DNA from: an uncultured Bacteroidota bacterium
GTDB lineage: Bacteria > Bacteroidota > Bacteroidia > Chitinophagales > Chitinophagaceae
Reading direction: 5' to 3'
Length of the DNA stretch: 64,000 nucleotides
Assembly (NCBI GenBank): GCA_903906365.1
Contig: CAIVKC010000036.1
Span: forward strand, 34,940-98,939
Shown one piece after another: positions 42,348 through 51,253 of this stretch. Within the stretch, counting starts at the first letter, position 1. Every line of letters starts with the position of its first letter. The notes under the pieces are model-generated. The model was not told the origin of the DNA, did not search any database, and saw only the letters and a list, made by a program, of their open reading frames with translations. The translations under genes and the position numbers were made by a program.

Positions 42348-44063
42348 ATGAAAATCGTACTGGCGCAGCAAAATTATCATATCGGAAATTTTGAGGAAAA
42401 CACCCAAAAGATCATCGGTGCCATCCGGGCGGCCAAAGAGCAGGGGGCAGACCTGGTCGTATTTTCAGAGCTTGCCGTCTGCGGGTATCCGCCCCGGGAC
42501 TTCCTGGAATTTGAAGATTTTATCCAGGCATGTTACCGGTCGGTGGACCTCATCAGTGAGCATGCCGATTCCATTGGCGTGATCGTGGGCGCCCCTGCCA
42601 GAAATCCCGCCCCGCAGGGAAAGGACCTGTTCAATGCAGCCTGGCTGCTCTATGAAGGAAGGATACAGGGGGTGGTGCATAAGACCTGCCTGCCTACCTA
42701 TGATGTCTTTGATGAGTATCGTTATTTTGAACCTGCCTACCAGTGGAATGTCCTGCCATTCAAGGGTAAAAGGATTGCCCTGACCATTTGCGAGGATATA
42801 TGGAATCTGGGAGATAACCCGCTCTACAGGCACTGCCCCATGGACGAGCTCATCACCCAGCAGCCCGATATCATGATCAATATTTCCGCCTCCCCCTTTG
42901 ACTATGACCACGATGAGGACCGAAAGGAAGTCATCCGGGCCAACGTATTAAAGTACAAGCTGCCCATGCTGTATTGCAATACCGTGGGCTCCCAGACGGA
43001 GATCGTCTTTGACGGAGGCAGCCTGGTTTATGATCGCCTGGGCAACCTGGTCTGTGAAATGAAGTACTTTGAAGAGGATACCGCCCTCATTGACCTGGAC
43101 GGGCCGGCTTTTACACAGACCAGTCTGAAAGAGCCCCTCCGGGTCAGCCAGCTGGGAAAGGAAATGCGCGTTTCCCGGCAGCACGATCCGCAGGCCATCC
43201 TGGGCTACCTGACCGATGAACACAACATATCCCAGATCTATGACGCGCTCCTGTTGGGCATCCGCGATTACTTCGGCAAGATGGGTTTTTCAAAAGCCAT
43301 CCTGGGCAGCAGCGGCGGCATTGATTCGGCAGTTACCCTTTGTCTGGCCTGCCGCGCACTGGGACCCGGCAATGTCCGGGCCGTCCTGATGCCATCCACT
43401 TTTTCTTCCTCCCATTCCGTCAGCGATGCCTTGCAGCTCTCAGCCAACCTGGGAAATCCCCATGATACCATTCCCATCAAAAACATCTATGAAGCCTTCC
43501 TGACCACCCTGGAGCCTGTTTTCCACGGCCTTCCCTTCAGCCTGGCGGAGGAAAACATACAGAGCCGCAGCAGGGGCAACCTGCTCATGGCCATTGCCAA
43601 TAAATTCGGCTATATCCTGCTCAATACCTCCAACAAAAGCGAACTGGCTACCGGTTACGGCACCCTCTACGGAGACATGGCGGGCGGCCTGAGTGTGCTG
43701 GGCGATGTATACAAGATGCAGGTCTATGCCCTGGCCAGATATATCAACCGGGAAAGGGAGGTCATCCCGGAAAACATCCTGCACAAAGCCCCCAGTGCGG
43801 AGTTGCGGCCGGACCAAAAAGACAGCGACAGCCTGCCTGACTATGAGATACTCGACAAGGTCCTCTATCAGTACATCGAAAAAAGACAGGGCCCCAGAGA
43901 AATCATTGCCCAGGGCCTGGATGAGTCCCTGGTCAACCGGGTTTTGAAAATGGTGAACTCCAATGAATACAAACGTAACCAGTTCTGCCCCATCATCCGT
44001 GTCAGCTCCAAAGCATTCGGTGTCGGCAGAAGGGTACCCATTGTGGGCAAATACCTGGGTTAG
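42348..44063 (+). CDS. nadE: Glutamine-dependent NAD+ synthetase
   Basis: 571 residues in two domains. The N-terminal nitrilase-fold glutaminase has the triad E41, K112 (VVHKTCLP) and C148 (LTICEDIWN) and supplies ammonia. The C-terminal synthetase has the PP-loop SGGIDS (321-326) and amidates deamido-NAD+ with ATP. Length is typical for this fused form. It is divergent from gldB and appears monocistronic, with a possible leaderless promoter. Confidence 0.96.
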   Translation: MKIVLAQQNYHIGNFEENTQKIIGAIRAAKEQGADLVVFSELAVCGYPPRDFLEFEDFIQACYRSVDLISEHADSIGVIVGAPARNPAPQGKDLFNAAWLLYEGRIQGVVHKTCLPTYDVFDEYRYFEPAYQWNVLPFKGKRIALTICEDIWNLGDNPLYRHCPMDELITQQPDIMINISASPFDYDHDEDRKEVIRANVLKYKLPMLYCNTVGSQTEIVFDGGSLVYDRLGNLVCEMKYFEEDTALIDLDGPAFTQTSLKEPLRVSQLGKEMRVSRQHDPQAILGYLTDEHNISQIYDALLLGIRDYFGKMGFSKAILGSSGGIDSAVTLCLACRALGPGNVRAVLMPSTFSSSHSVSDALQLSANLGNPHDTIPIKNIYEAFLTTLEPVFHGLPFSLAEENIQSRSRGNLLMAIANKFGYILLNTSNKSELATGYGTLYGDMAGGLSVLGDVYKMQVYALARYINREREVIPENILHKAPSAELRPDQKDSDSLPDYEILDKVLYQYIEKRQGPREIIAQGLDESLVNRVLKMVNSNEYKRNQFCPIIRVSSKAFGVGRRVPIVGKYLG

Positions 44064-44269
44064 CCAGGAGCATGCGCAGAGCCAACCTTTCTCTTGCATT
44101 GCTCTATCATGGGTATTTGGCTGTAGGGGGTCATCGGCCGGGTTACCCCCGTTAAGGTGAGAATACCTGCTATTGATTGAGTTATTCTTAATAAGTTAAT
44201 ACTTGTCATAAAAAGAAAACACAATTCTTCCTATTTTCCCTTCCGATGAGTAAAGTGTAAACAACTTTC

Positions 44270-45562
44270 ATGAGCTTTCGCCGGAAAGACTGTATCAGTA
44301 GGAAGTTAATTAACTGCTTTTTGGGGGCAGCAGGGATTCTTTTTGCCTGCCTTTTTCCGGAAATGGCCCGGGCACAGATTATTCCGGACCTCTCCGGCAG
44401 CCTGCCGGCAGGGGATACCATCAGTTCTAAAGAGGCAATTGCCCTAAGCAAACAAAGGGACCTCATTGATCTGGGATACTTACTTTTTCATAAGAACCCT
44501 AGGTCCAGGCTGGATAACTCTGGCACCAAAAATACCCGATTGTATTTTACCGTCGCTCCGGTCGTAGAGTTTACCATCGCTACGGGTTTTTCTCCCGGGG
44601 TGGCGGGCAATGTGGCTTTCCTTACCAGCGCGGTTGAAAAAACCAATACCTCTACTTTTCTGGGAGCTGTCAAATATACTCAGAAGAACCAATTCCTGCT
44701 GCCGGTGCAGTCCTCCGTTTGGACCCCTGGTAATAAATTCAACCTGCAGGGCGACTGGAGGTATTTCAAATATCCGCAGGATACCTACGGATTCGGCGGC
44801 TTTACCCAACTTTCCGACAAATACATTGTCGATTATGAGTACCTCCGTTTTTATGAATCGATCCGGCGTAAAATCGGAGAGAACCTGTATGCTGGTCTGG
44901 GATACCAACTTGACCTTCATTGGAAGATAAGGGAACTGGGGGTTCCCCCGGGTAAAGTCACGGATTTTCAAAAATATGGTTATTCGGGATCCTCCGCCTC
45001 CTCTGGCATTGCCCTGGACTTCGTCTTTGATACCCGGGAAAACTCCATCAATGTCAAGGGAGGCAGTTTTTTTGCCAACCTGCATCTGGTTCAAAATGCC
45101 AGGTTTCTTGGGGCTAGCAGCAACTACAATACGATAACCCTGGACCTGCGGGGGTATTTCAAGATGCCCTTTCATACCATTCTTGCCTTATGGTCCTATA
45201 GTGTATTTACCGTCTCAGGCAATCCGCCATACCTGGATCTGACCGGCACGGGTACCGATCCATTCAATAATACGGGAAGGGGCTATGAGCAGGGACGATT
45301 TATCGGCAAGCATATGATCGACCTGGAAGCGGAAATTCGGTTTAATATCACCCGGGACGGGTTGCTGGGAGCGGTTGTTTTCGGCAATGCAGAAACCGTC
45401 TCCGAATTGGGCAGCAACCGGCTGGAGGTCATATCACCGGCCATCGGCGTTGGGCTGCGCATCAAGTTCAACAAATTTTCAGGGACCAATGCCTGTTTGG
45501 ATTATGGGGTGGGGAAGGGGGGATCCCGGGGTTTTGTTGGTAACCTGGGGGAGGTTTTTTAG
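44270..45562 (+). CDS. Omp85/D15-type outer-membrane beta-barrel without POTRA domains
   Basis: 430 residues with a signal peptide (INCFLGAAGILFACLFPEMARA). No POTRA repeats: the mature protein goes almost directly into a barrel of alternating strands. A GRGYEQGRF motif (about 340-348) resembles the loop-6 (V)RGY/F signature of the BamA/TamA superfamily. The chain ends in Phe, as outer-membrane barrels do. It may be a POTRA-less BamA-like protein of the kind seen in Bacteroidetes. It is followed by the DedA and glycosyltransferase genes and shares their lower GC content. Confidence 0.75.
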   Translation: MSFRRKDCISRKLINCFLGAAGILFACLFPEMARAQIIPDLSGSLPAGDTISSKEAIALSKQRDLIDLGYLLFHKNPRSRLDNSGTKNTRLYFTVAPVVEFTIATGFSPGVAGNVAFLTSAVEKTNTSTFLGAVKYTQKNQFLLPVQSSVWTPGNKFNLQGDWRYFKYPQDTYGFGGFTQLSDKYIVDYEYLRFYESIRRKIGENLYAGLGYQLDLHWKIRELGVPPGKVTDFQKYGYSGSSASSGIALDFVFDTRENSINVKGGSFFANLHLVQNARFLGASSNYNTITLDLRGYFKMPFHTILALWSYSVFTVSGNPPYLDLTGTGTDPFNNTGRGYEQGRFIGKHMIDLEAEIRFNITRDGLLGAVVFGNAETVSELGSNRLEVISPAIGVGLRIKFNKFSGTNACLDYGVGKGGSRGFVGNLGEVF

Positions 45563-45648
45563 GGTGCCTGTTTGCTGCAGTGGACTGAACAGACGGAGTC
45601 TCTGCTTTGTAACGGGGTAATTATTCAAGATTTTTTAATTGAAAATCA

Positions 45649-46215
45649 TTGGAAAGCATCATCAGTTTATTATCACATTACAGGTATTTGCTGTTATTTC
45701 CACTGGCCATCGTGGAGGGACCCATACTGGCGGTCATTGCCGGATTTCTTTGCACGGGTGGGTACCTGAATGCTTTCCTGGTTTATCCCATCATCATTTT
45801 GGGGGATATTACCGGGGATTCCATTTGTTATATGTTTGGCAGGTGGGGTCTGCCAGGGTTCCTGCAAAAAATCGGCAGTCGTATGGGGCTGGGAAGCAAA
45901 AATATGGACAGGGTCCGGGCTTATTTTGATGCCAACCCCCATAAAACCATTTCCCTTTCCAAGATTACACTGGGGATTGGTTTTGCGGGCATTTACCTGG
46001 CGGGAAATGCAAAAATCCCCTATTCCCGTTTTTTGCGCATCTGCCTGCTTACCTCAGCGCTCCAATACATTGCTTACCTGGGGATTGGTTTGCTTTTCGG
46101 GGATGCCTACCGTCAGATCAGCCATTACCTGAATGTAGTGGGTGCCCTTACCGTAGTTGCGGCACTGGCCATCCTGCTTCTTTATTTTATCAAATCTATA
46201 CGCAAAAAGTTATGA
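45649..46215 (+). CDS. DedA-family membrane protein
   Basis: 188 residues with the DedA/SNARE-associated core: EGPILAVIAGFL near the start, GDITGDSICYMFGRWG, and helix-rich C-terminus ending KSIRKKL. Members are now known as undecaprenyl-phosphate or phosphatidylethanolamine flippases. The only credible start is a TTG (45649); no in-frame ATG lies upstream. The family Arg motif after the second helix appears here as LSKITLGIG rather than FxRFxPG, a notable difference. It overlaps the following glycosyltransferase gene by 4 bp. Confidence 0.8.
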   Translation: MESIISLLSHYRYLLLFPLAIVEGPILAVIAGFLCTGGYLNAFLVYPIIILGDITGDSICYMFGRWGLPGFLQKIGSRMGLGSKNMDRVRAYFDANPHKTISLSKITLGIGFAGIYLAGNAKIPYSRFLRICLLTSALQYIAYLGIGLLFGDAYRQISHYLNVVGALTVVAALAILLLYFIKSIRKKL

Positions 46216-47438
46216 GAATTCTCTTTGTTTCGGATACCTATTTCCCCCATATCAACGGCGTTTATTATTTTGTTTGCCGCATTGGACCGTTATTGCAGCA
46301 GAGCGGTCATGAGGTGGGGGTGGTAGCTCCTTCCTCAACCACCCAATTCACCAGAACCACCGTGGATGGCCTAGATGTCTTTGGAATTCCATCGGTTTCC
46401 ATTCGGATATATCCCAAAATCAGGGTTCCCATTCCGTTCTCCCTGAAAAAAAACCTGCAGCAAATCATCGGAGAATTCAGGCCGGATATCATTCATATCC
46501 AGGACCATTTCAGTATTTGCGCTGCTGTGGTCCGTATGAACAGGACACTAAAAATTCCGATGATAGCCACCAATCATTTTATGCCGGAGAACCTGACCGT
46601 GCTGGTTCAGGGGAAGGCCCTGAAAAAAATATTTGAGAATTTTCTATGGAAAGGTTTTTCGAAGGTTTTTAACGAAGTAAGTGTGGTCACCACCCCGACT
46701 GAAACCGGTGCACGTCTGATCAGGTCAAGACTTAGGAGCAGGGTGATGGCCATTTCCAGCGGAATCAGCCTGGATGAATTTTCACCCTGGGGGAACACGG
46801 CTAATACAATTAAAAAATATGGAATACCCAAAAAGCCCGTTCTGTTGTATGTGGGCAGGCTTGACCCGGAAAAGCATATTGGAGAGATATTACAGGCAGT
46901 AGCTTCCGCCCTCAGTCACCTTGATTTCTGTCTGCTGATAGTTGGAACGGGAATCAGTAAAACCTCCCTTGAAATTCAGAGCCGTCAGTTGGGTATTTCG
47001 GACCATGTCATTTTCACCGGATTTGTTCCCGATGAAGACCTGCCTTTCCTGTACCGACTGAGCCATTGTTTTATCATTGCAAGCATTGCAGAACTGCTTA
47101 GTTTGTCAACACTGCAGGCCATGGCCACCGGATTGCCTGTCATCGCGGTCAATGCGGGTGCGCTGGGAGAAATGGTAAAGGATCAACAGAACGGATACCT
47201 GTTTGGGCAAGGCGATATCAGGGCAATCACAGCGGCGGTTTTGGATATCCTGTCCAATCCGGACAAAGCAGTAGAGATGGGAAGAAAAAGCCTGGAATTC
47301 ATCCAGTCACATGATATCCACAATACCACCAAACAATTTGAAAGCCTTTACCACTCTTCGTTGCGTCTATCCCCTCCGCATGAAAAGGGGGTGGCTGAAA
47401 GGCAGGTTGTCCAAAAGACCCAATTAGGAAAAAAATAG
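46212..47438 (+). CDS. GT4-family glycosyltransferase (GT-B fold)
   Basis: 408 residues. The N-terminal domain begins MRILFVSDTYFPHINGV, the usual opening of GT4 enzymes such as diacylglycerol glucosyltransferases, followed by PDIIHIQDHF. The C-terminal domain has LLYVGRLDPEKHIGEIL and the nucleotide-sugar site SIAELLSLSTLQAMATGLPVIAVN (E-x7-E region, here with LLS in place of the common GLV/GLP). Overlap with the DedA gene suggests joint work on membrane lipids. Codon use is more AT-rich than in the neighbouring housekeeping genes. Confidence 0.88.
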   Translation: MRILFVSDTYFPHINGVYYFVCRIGPLLQQSGHEVGVVAPSSTTQFTRTTVDGLDVFGIPSVSIRIYPKIRVPIPFSLKKNLQQIIGEFRPDIIHIQDHFSICAAVVRMNRTLKIPMIATNHFMPENLTVLVQGKALKKIFENFLWKGFSKVFNEVSVVTTPTETGARLIRSRLRSRVMAISSGISLDEFSPWGNTANTIKKYGIPKKPVLLYVGRLDPEKHIGEILQAVASALSHLDFCLLIVGTGISKTSLEIQSRQLGISDHVIFTGFVPDEDLPFLYRLSHCFIIASIAELLSLSTLQAMATGLPVIAVNAGALGEMVKDQQNGYLFGQGDIRAITAAVLDILSNPDKAVEMGRKSLEFIQSHDIHNTTKQFESLYHSSLRLSPPHEKGVAERQVVQKTQLGKK

Positions 47439-47731
47439 CACGTATTTGTCAGGATCGAAAGTGTATTTCGTGCATAATGATGGGGGAAGATCTCATTGCA
47501 GCCGGAGACTCTCAGCCGACCATAGACACCTGTCATCGTTGCCAGAGCAGTCATATACTGGAGATGACAAAACAGAATCATTCCAAATGATACTTTATCT
47601 GCAGGCAAGTACCTCATAGAGTAAAAGTATACATGAGAATCCCTGCACGGGCCTGCCCCGGAGGGTAAGCCATGGCATGGCCTTCTAGGGTCGGTGGCGC
47701 CCTATTTACTGCCGAATGTTGTTTTTTTTGC
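47439..47731. other. Intergenic region between convergent genes
   Basis: 293 bp between the GT4 gene and the leftward lipoprotein. No terminator with a clear T tract was seen. One out-of-frame stretch encodes a CxxC-x18-CxxC pattern, but without a usable start (see rejected items). Confidence 0.5.
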
Positions 47732-48214
47732 TTAGTGTTTGAGGTAAACCGCTACCAGGAAATTCTGTCCCAGGTAACTGAACTGTTTTTCCAGCCGAAG
47801 CTGCGAAGAGGTCAGGCTGGTGATATTTACTGGTCCGGTGATGGTGCTGAACAGGGTATCGGAGAGCACTATCTGGGTCTGAGCGGCGTTGAAACTCCAG
47901 GTGAAACTGGTGGTCTGGGGATTGGCCGGCTTACATTTGGTGGGGCCTTCGTCCTCTATACCTGTACTGTCGGCCTTAAAGGTAAGCAGGTTGTCTTTCT
48001 GGCAATCCGATATTACCCCGGCCGGGATGGCGGTGGTGATGGTCCCCGAATTATTGCCGTCGATGCCGGCGGTATCATATTTCCAGGCAGAGCTGGTCAG
48101 CAGTTGCAGATTGGTTGGTTTGCCAGCCGGCGCCGAAGCGCTCTTGGAGCAGCTGTAGATAAGGACTACCAGGGCGACCAGCAGGGTCATCCCAGTGAGG
48201 AATGGCTTATTCAT
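47732..48214 (-). CDS. Small lipoprotein, lipocalin-like
   Basis: 160 residues with a lipoprotein signal (LLVALVVLIYSC, then SKSASAP). The mature domain fits the Bacteroidetes lipocalin-like pattern: LLTSSAWKYDTAGID opening, a middle CQKDNLLTFKADSTGIEDEGP, and repeated TSSQLRLEKQF near the end. Four further features are two cysteines in the CQKDN and KCKPA positions that could form a disulfide. The ligand is unknown. Single gene, divergent from the MoxR operon. Confidence 0.78.
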   Translation of the reverse strand: MNKPFLTGMTLLVALVVLIYSCSKSASAPAGKPTNLQLLTSSAWKYDTAGIDGNNSGTITTAIPAGVISDCQKDNLLTFKADSTGIEDEGPTKCKPANPQTTSFTWSFNAAQTQIVLSDTLFSTITGPVNITSLTSSQLRLEKQFSYLGQNFLVAVYLKH

Positions 48215-48455
48215 AGTAATATTTATAGGTAGGATAACAAAAATAGGGCCTCATTTATTGCATAGGGTGGGTTGGCCGGGTCAAAATAGAATAATATTGT
48301 TGATTATTTTAATAAGATAGTTGCATTAAAAGTTTTGTGAAAATGAAGGAACTGGGCCTGCCCACAGATTTATGCCCCTAATTTGCAGTTATTCATGAAG
48401 TTGGCAAGCAACTTGCACAGTGAATTCGTATTTTGCAACAATAATTTTCGTATTT

Positions 48456-49457
48456 ATGGTGTATACCGCTGATGATATCAGGCAGTTAAATGAAAAAATC
48501 CAGTATCAGGCTACCTTTATTGACCGGCTGCGCGACGAGGTGGGCCGGGTGATCGTAGGGCAGCATTATATGATTGACCGGCTGCTGATCGGCCTGCTGA
48601 GCAGCGGTCATATCCTGCTGGAAGGGGTGCCCGGACTGGCCAAAACGCTGGCAATCAAGTCCCTTTCACAGGCCATCCACGCCCGCTTCAGCCGTATCCA
48701 GTTTACCCCGGACCTACTGCCGGCAGACGTCATCGGTACCATGATCTATAACCAGCAGCGCAACGAATTTGTGGTGCGCAAGGGGCCCATTTTCGCCAAT
48801 TTCGTGCTGGCCGATGAAATCAACCGGGCCCCGGCCAAAGTACAGAGCGCCTTGCTGGAAGCCATGCAGGAAAAACAGGTCACCCTCGGTGATACCAGTT
48901 ATAAACTCGAAGAACCCTTTTTGGTACTGGCTACCCAAAACCCGCTGGAACAGGAAGGCACCTACCCCCTGCCGGAAGCCCAGCAGGACCGGTTTATCAT
49001 GAAGGTCATCGTGGATTACCCCAGCAAACAGGAAGAACAGCTCATCATCCGTCAGAATGTACAGGGCCTGGCTTCAGCGGTGATCGAGCAGGTGGTGTCC
49101 ACCCAGGAGATCCTGCAGGCCAGGGAACTTACCCGCCAGGTATATATGGATGAAAAAGTGGAGCATTATATTTTGGATATCGTATTTGCCACACGCAATC
49201 CCGAAAAATACCGGCTGGAAAAATTAAAACCCCTCATCGCCTACGGCGGATCGCCCCGGGCCAGCATCAACCTGGCGCTGGCAGCCAAATCAAACGCCTT
49301 TCTCAACAAACGCGGCTACGTCGTACCCGAAGACGTCCGCACCATTGCCAAGGATGTGCTGCGGCACCGCATCGGGCTGACCTATGAGGCCGAAGCGGAA
49401 AATGTAAATGTCGAGCAGGTCATTGACGATGTATTAAAAGCCATCCAGGTTCCTTAA
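48456..49457 (+). CDS. MoxR-family AAA+ ATPase
   Basis: 333 residues from the ATG before VYTADDIRQLNEKI; the frame extends to 48420 but those residues are hydrophobic and unlike MoxR. Walker A GVPGLAKT (57-64), Walker B LADEIN (118-123), then the MoxR-type insertion TQNPLEQEGTYPLPEAQQDRF. These proteins act as chaperone-like remodelers together with DUF58 and VWA proteins. First gene of a four-gene operon; the TAA stop shares its last base with the next ATG. Confidence 0.93.
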   Translation: MVYTADDIRQLNEKIQYQATFIDRLRDEVGRVIVGQHYMIDRLLIGLLSSGHILLEGVPGLAKTLAIKSLSQAIHARFSRIQFTPDLLPADVIGTMIYNQQRNEFVVRKGPIFANFVLADEINRAPAKVQSALLEAMQEKQVTLGDTSYKLEEPFLVLATQNPLEQEGTYPLPEAQQDRFIMKVIVDYPSKQEEQLIIRQNVQGLASAVIEQVVSTQEILQARELTRQVYMDEKVEHYILDIVFATRNPEKYRLEKLKPLIAYGGSPRASINLALAAKSNAFLNKRGYVVPEDVRTIAKDVLRHRIGLTYEAEAENVNVEQVIDDVLKAIQVP

Positions 49458-50335
49458 TGCTGACCAGTGCCGAAATATTAAAGAAGGTCCGGGAGCTGGA
49501 AATCATCAGCAAAAGACTGACCCGCCACATATTCACCGGTGAATACCACAGTGCCTTCAAGGGAAGGGGGATGAGTTTCCGAGAAGTGCGCGAATATTAC
49601 CCGGGCGATGACGTACGTTTCATTGACTGGAATGTTTCGGCCCGCTTCAATCACCCCTTTTCCAAGCTCTTCGAAGAGGAGCGCGAACTGACCGTCATGC
49701 TGCTCATTGATGTCAGTGCCAGTTCCCTTTTTGGAACGGTGCATGCCAGCAAACGGGAGCTCATCACCGAGATCTGCGCCGTGCTGGCTTTTTCAGCCAT
49801 CAACAACAACGATAAGGTCGGGGCCATCCTGTTCAGCGATAAGGTGGAGCGCTATATCCCGCCCAAAAAAGGCCGCCAGCATGCCCTTTACATTGTCCGG
49901 GAAATGCTCAGCATAGAACCCAAAAGAAAAGGGACCCGCCTGAGCGAAGCCATTCGTTTTTTCAACAATTCCATCCGCCAAAAAAGCATATGCTTCATAC
50001 TGAGTGATTTTTTGGATGAAAAATTTGACGAAGCCCTGAAAGTGGCCGCCAAAAAACATGACGTGAACGGCATCAAAGTCTATGATAAAATGGACATGCA
50101 GCTGCCCAGCGCCGGGCTGCTGGAAGTGGAAGATGCCGAGACAGGAGCCATTCGCTGGATAGACTCAAGCGATTACCTGGTACAGGCCAATTATCAGCAA
50201 CGGTTTTTTGCAGCCACGGAAACCTGTAAGACCATTTTTCTCAAAGCAGGGTCAGACCTGCTCCATGTGCGCACCGATGAGGATTACGTCAAAGTGCTCA
50301 AGAAGTTTTTTATTGGACGAAACCGGCCCAGCTAA
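49457..50335 (+). CDS. DUF58-family protein of the MoxR/Bat operon
   Basis: 292 residues. DUF58 signature SFREVREYYPGDDVRFIDWNVSARF (about 38-62), followed by a VWA-like fold with ELTVMLLIDVSASSLFG at the MIDAS position (D-x-S-x-S). No membrane helix. It probably binds the MoxR ATPase. Start overlaps the moxR stop (TAATG), and 3 bp separate it from the next gene, so all four are translated together. Confidence 0.92.
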   Translation: MLTSAEILKKVRELEIISKRLTRHIFTGEYHSAFKGRGMSFREVREYYPGDDVRFIDWNVSARFNHPFSKLFEEERELTVMLLIDVSASSLFGTVHASKRELITEICAVLAFSAINNNDKVGAILFSDKVERYIPPKKGRQHALYIVREMLSIEPKRKGTRLSEAIRFFNNSIRQKSICFILSDFLDEKFDEALKVAAKKHDVNGIKVYDKMDMQLPSAGLLEVEDAETGAIRWIDSSDYLVQANYQQRFFAATETCKTIFLKAGSDLLHVRTDEDYVKVLKKFFIGRNRPS

Positions 50336-50338
50336 CCC

Positions 50339-51253
50339 ATGACAAAACCCCCTTTATATATTGCGGCGCTGCTGGCTGGATTGCTTTTTTACGGCACCCA
50401 GGCTTTCAGCCAGCAGGAAGTTTCGGTGAAGACCACCATCAGCCGCAGACAGATTTTAATTGGAGAGCCCATCCAGCTGACCCTGGAAGTGAAAGCGCCC
50501 GCAGGGGCCGCCCTTTCCTGGTTTCCGGAAGATTCCCTGCCCCATTTTGAATGGGTGCGCAAAGGAAAGATTGATTCTGTCACCCAGGACGGGGAAAGGT
50601 CCTACCGGCAGGATATCCTGGTGACCAGCTTTGATTCAGGCACCTGGGTCATGCCCTCCCTGCCGCTGCTGGTTAACGGCACCACCTACCTGTCGGATTC
50701 TGCCCGCATCGAGGTGGGCTTTTCCAGGTTCAATCCGGGACAGGACTATCATGACATCAAAGATATCATAGAGGTACCCAACCCCTTTGCCGTATATTAT
50801 GTCTGGACGGTGGCCGCCCTGACCCTTTTGTCACTGGCCGGCTTCCTTTATTTCGTATGGCGTAAAAAGCAGTCCCCTGCCCAGCGTTCCGGGCAGGCCG
50901 GTACCGGCCGCGGGCCCTATGAGGAGGCATTGGCCGCCTTAAAGGAACTCAAAGGACAGCGCCTGGCAGAGACCGGTCAGCTTAAGGCCTACTATACCAG
51001 GCTCAACGATATCTTCCGGGTCTTCCTGCTTGGCAGGCTCCGGATGGCCAGTATGGTTAAAACCAATGACGAGCTGATTTTGCAGTTAAAACAGATGGGG
51101 CTGCCTTCCGAGGAATTCTCCAGGCTGGCCCAGTCCCTGAGGATGAGTGATTTTGTGAAATTTGCCAAATACCAGCCCGCTGCTGCAGACAATGACAGCA
51201 ACTTTGACATCATCAGACAATCCGTTGACCTCTTAAATAATACCACCACCTAG
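50339..51253 (+). CDS. BatD/DUF4381-like membrane protein
   Basis: 304 residues. Signal peptide (1-25, ending TQAFSQ), an Ig-like periplasmic domain (26-140, VSVKTTISRRQILIGEPIQLTLEVKAP), one membrane helix (about 155-175, VWTVAALTLLSLAGFLYFVW) and a cytoplasmic helical tail (LAALKELKGQRLAETGQLKAYYTRLNDIF) like that of DUF4381. This is the usual third gene of MoxR/Bat operons. The stop TAG shares its last base with the GTG start of the VWA gene. Confidence 0.85.
   Translation: MTKPPLYIAALLAGLLFYGTQAFSQQEVSVKTTISRRQILIGEPIQLTLEVKAPAGAALSWFPEDSLPHFEWVRKGKIDSVTQDGERSYRQDILVTSFDSGTWVMPSLPLLVNGTTYLSDSARIEVGFSRFNPGQDYHDIKDIIEVPNPFAVYYVWTVAALTLLSLAGFLYFVWRKKQSPAQRSGQAGTGRGPYEEALAALKELKGQRLAETGQLKAYYTRLNDIFRVFLLGRLRMASMVKTNDELILQLKQMGLPSEEFSRLAQSLRMSDFVKFAKYQPAAADNDSNFDIIRQSVDLLNNTTT

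Noticed and set aside
47399..47590. Zinc-ribbon-like pattern (CxxC-x18-CxxC) in a frame running past the end of the GT4 gene
   Set aside because: The frame has no ATG, GTG or TTG before the first cysteine pair, and a stop (TGA 47396-47398) lies just upstream; starting at ATG 47477 loses half of the motif.
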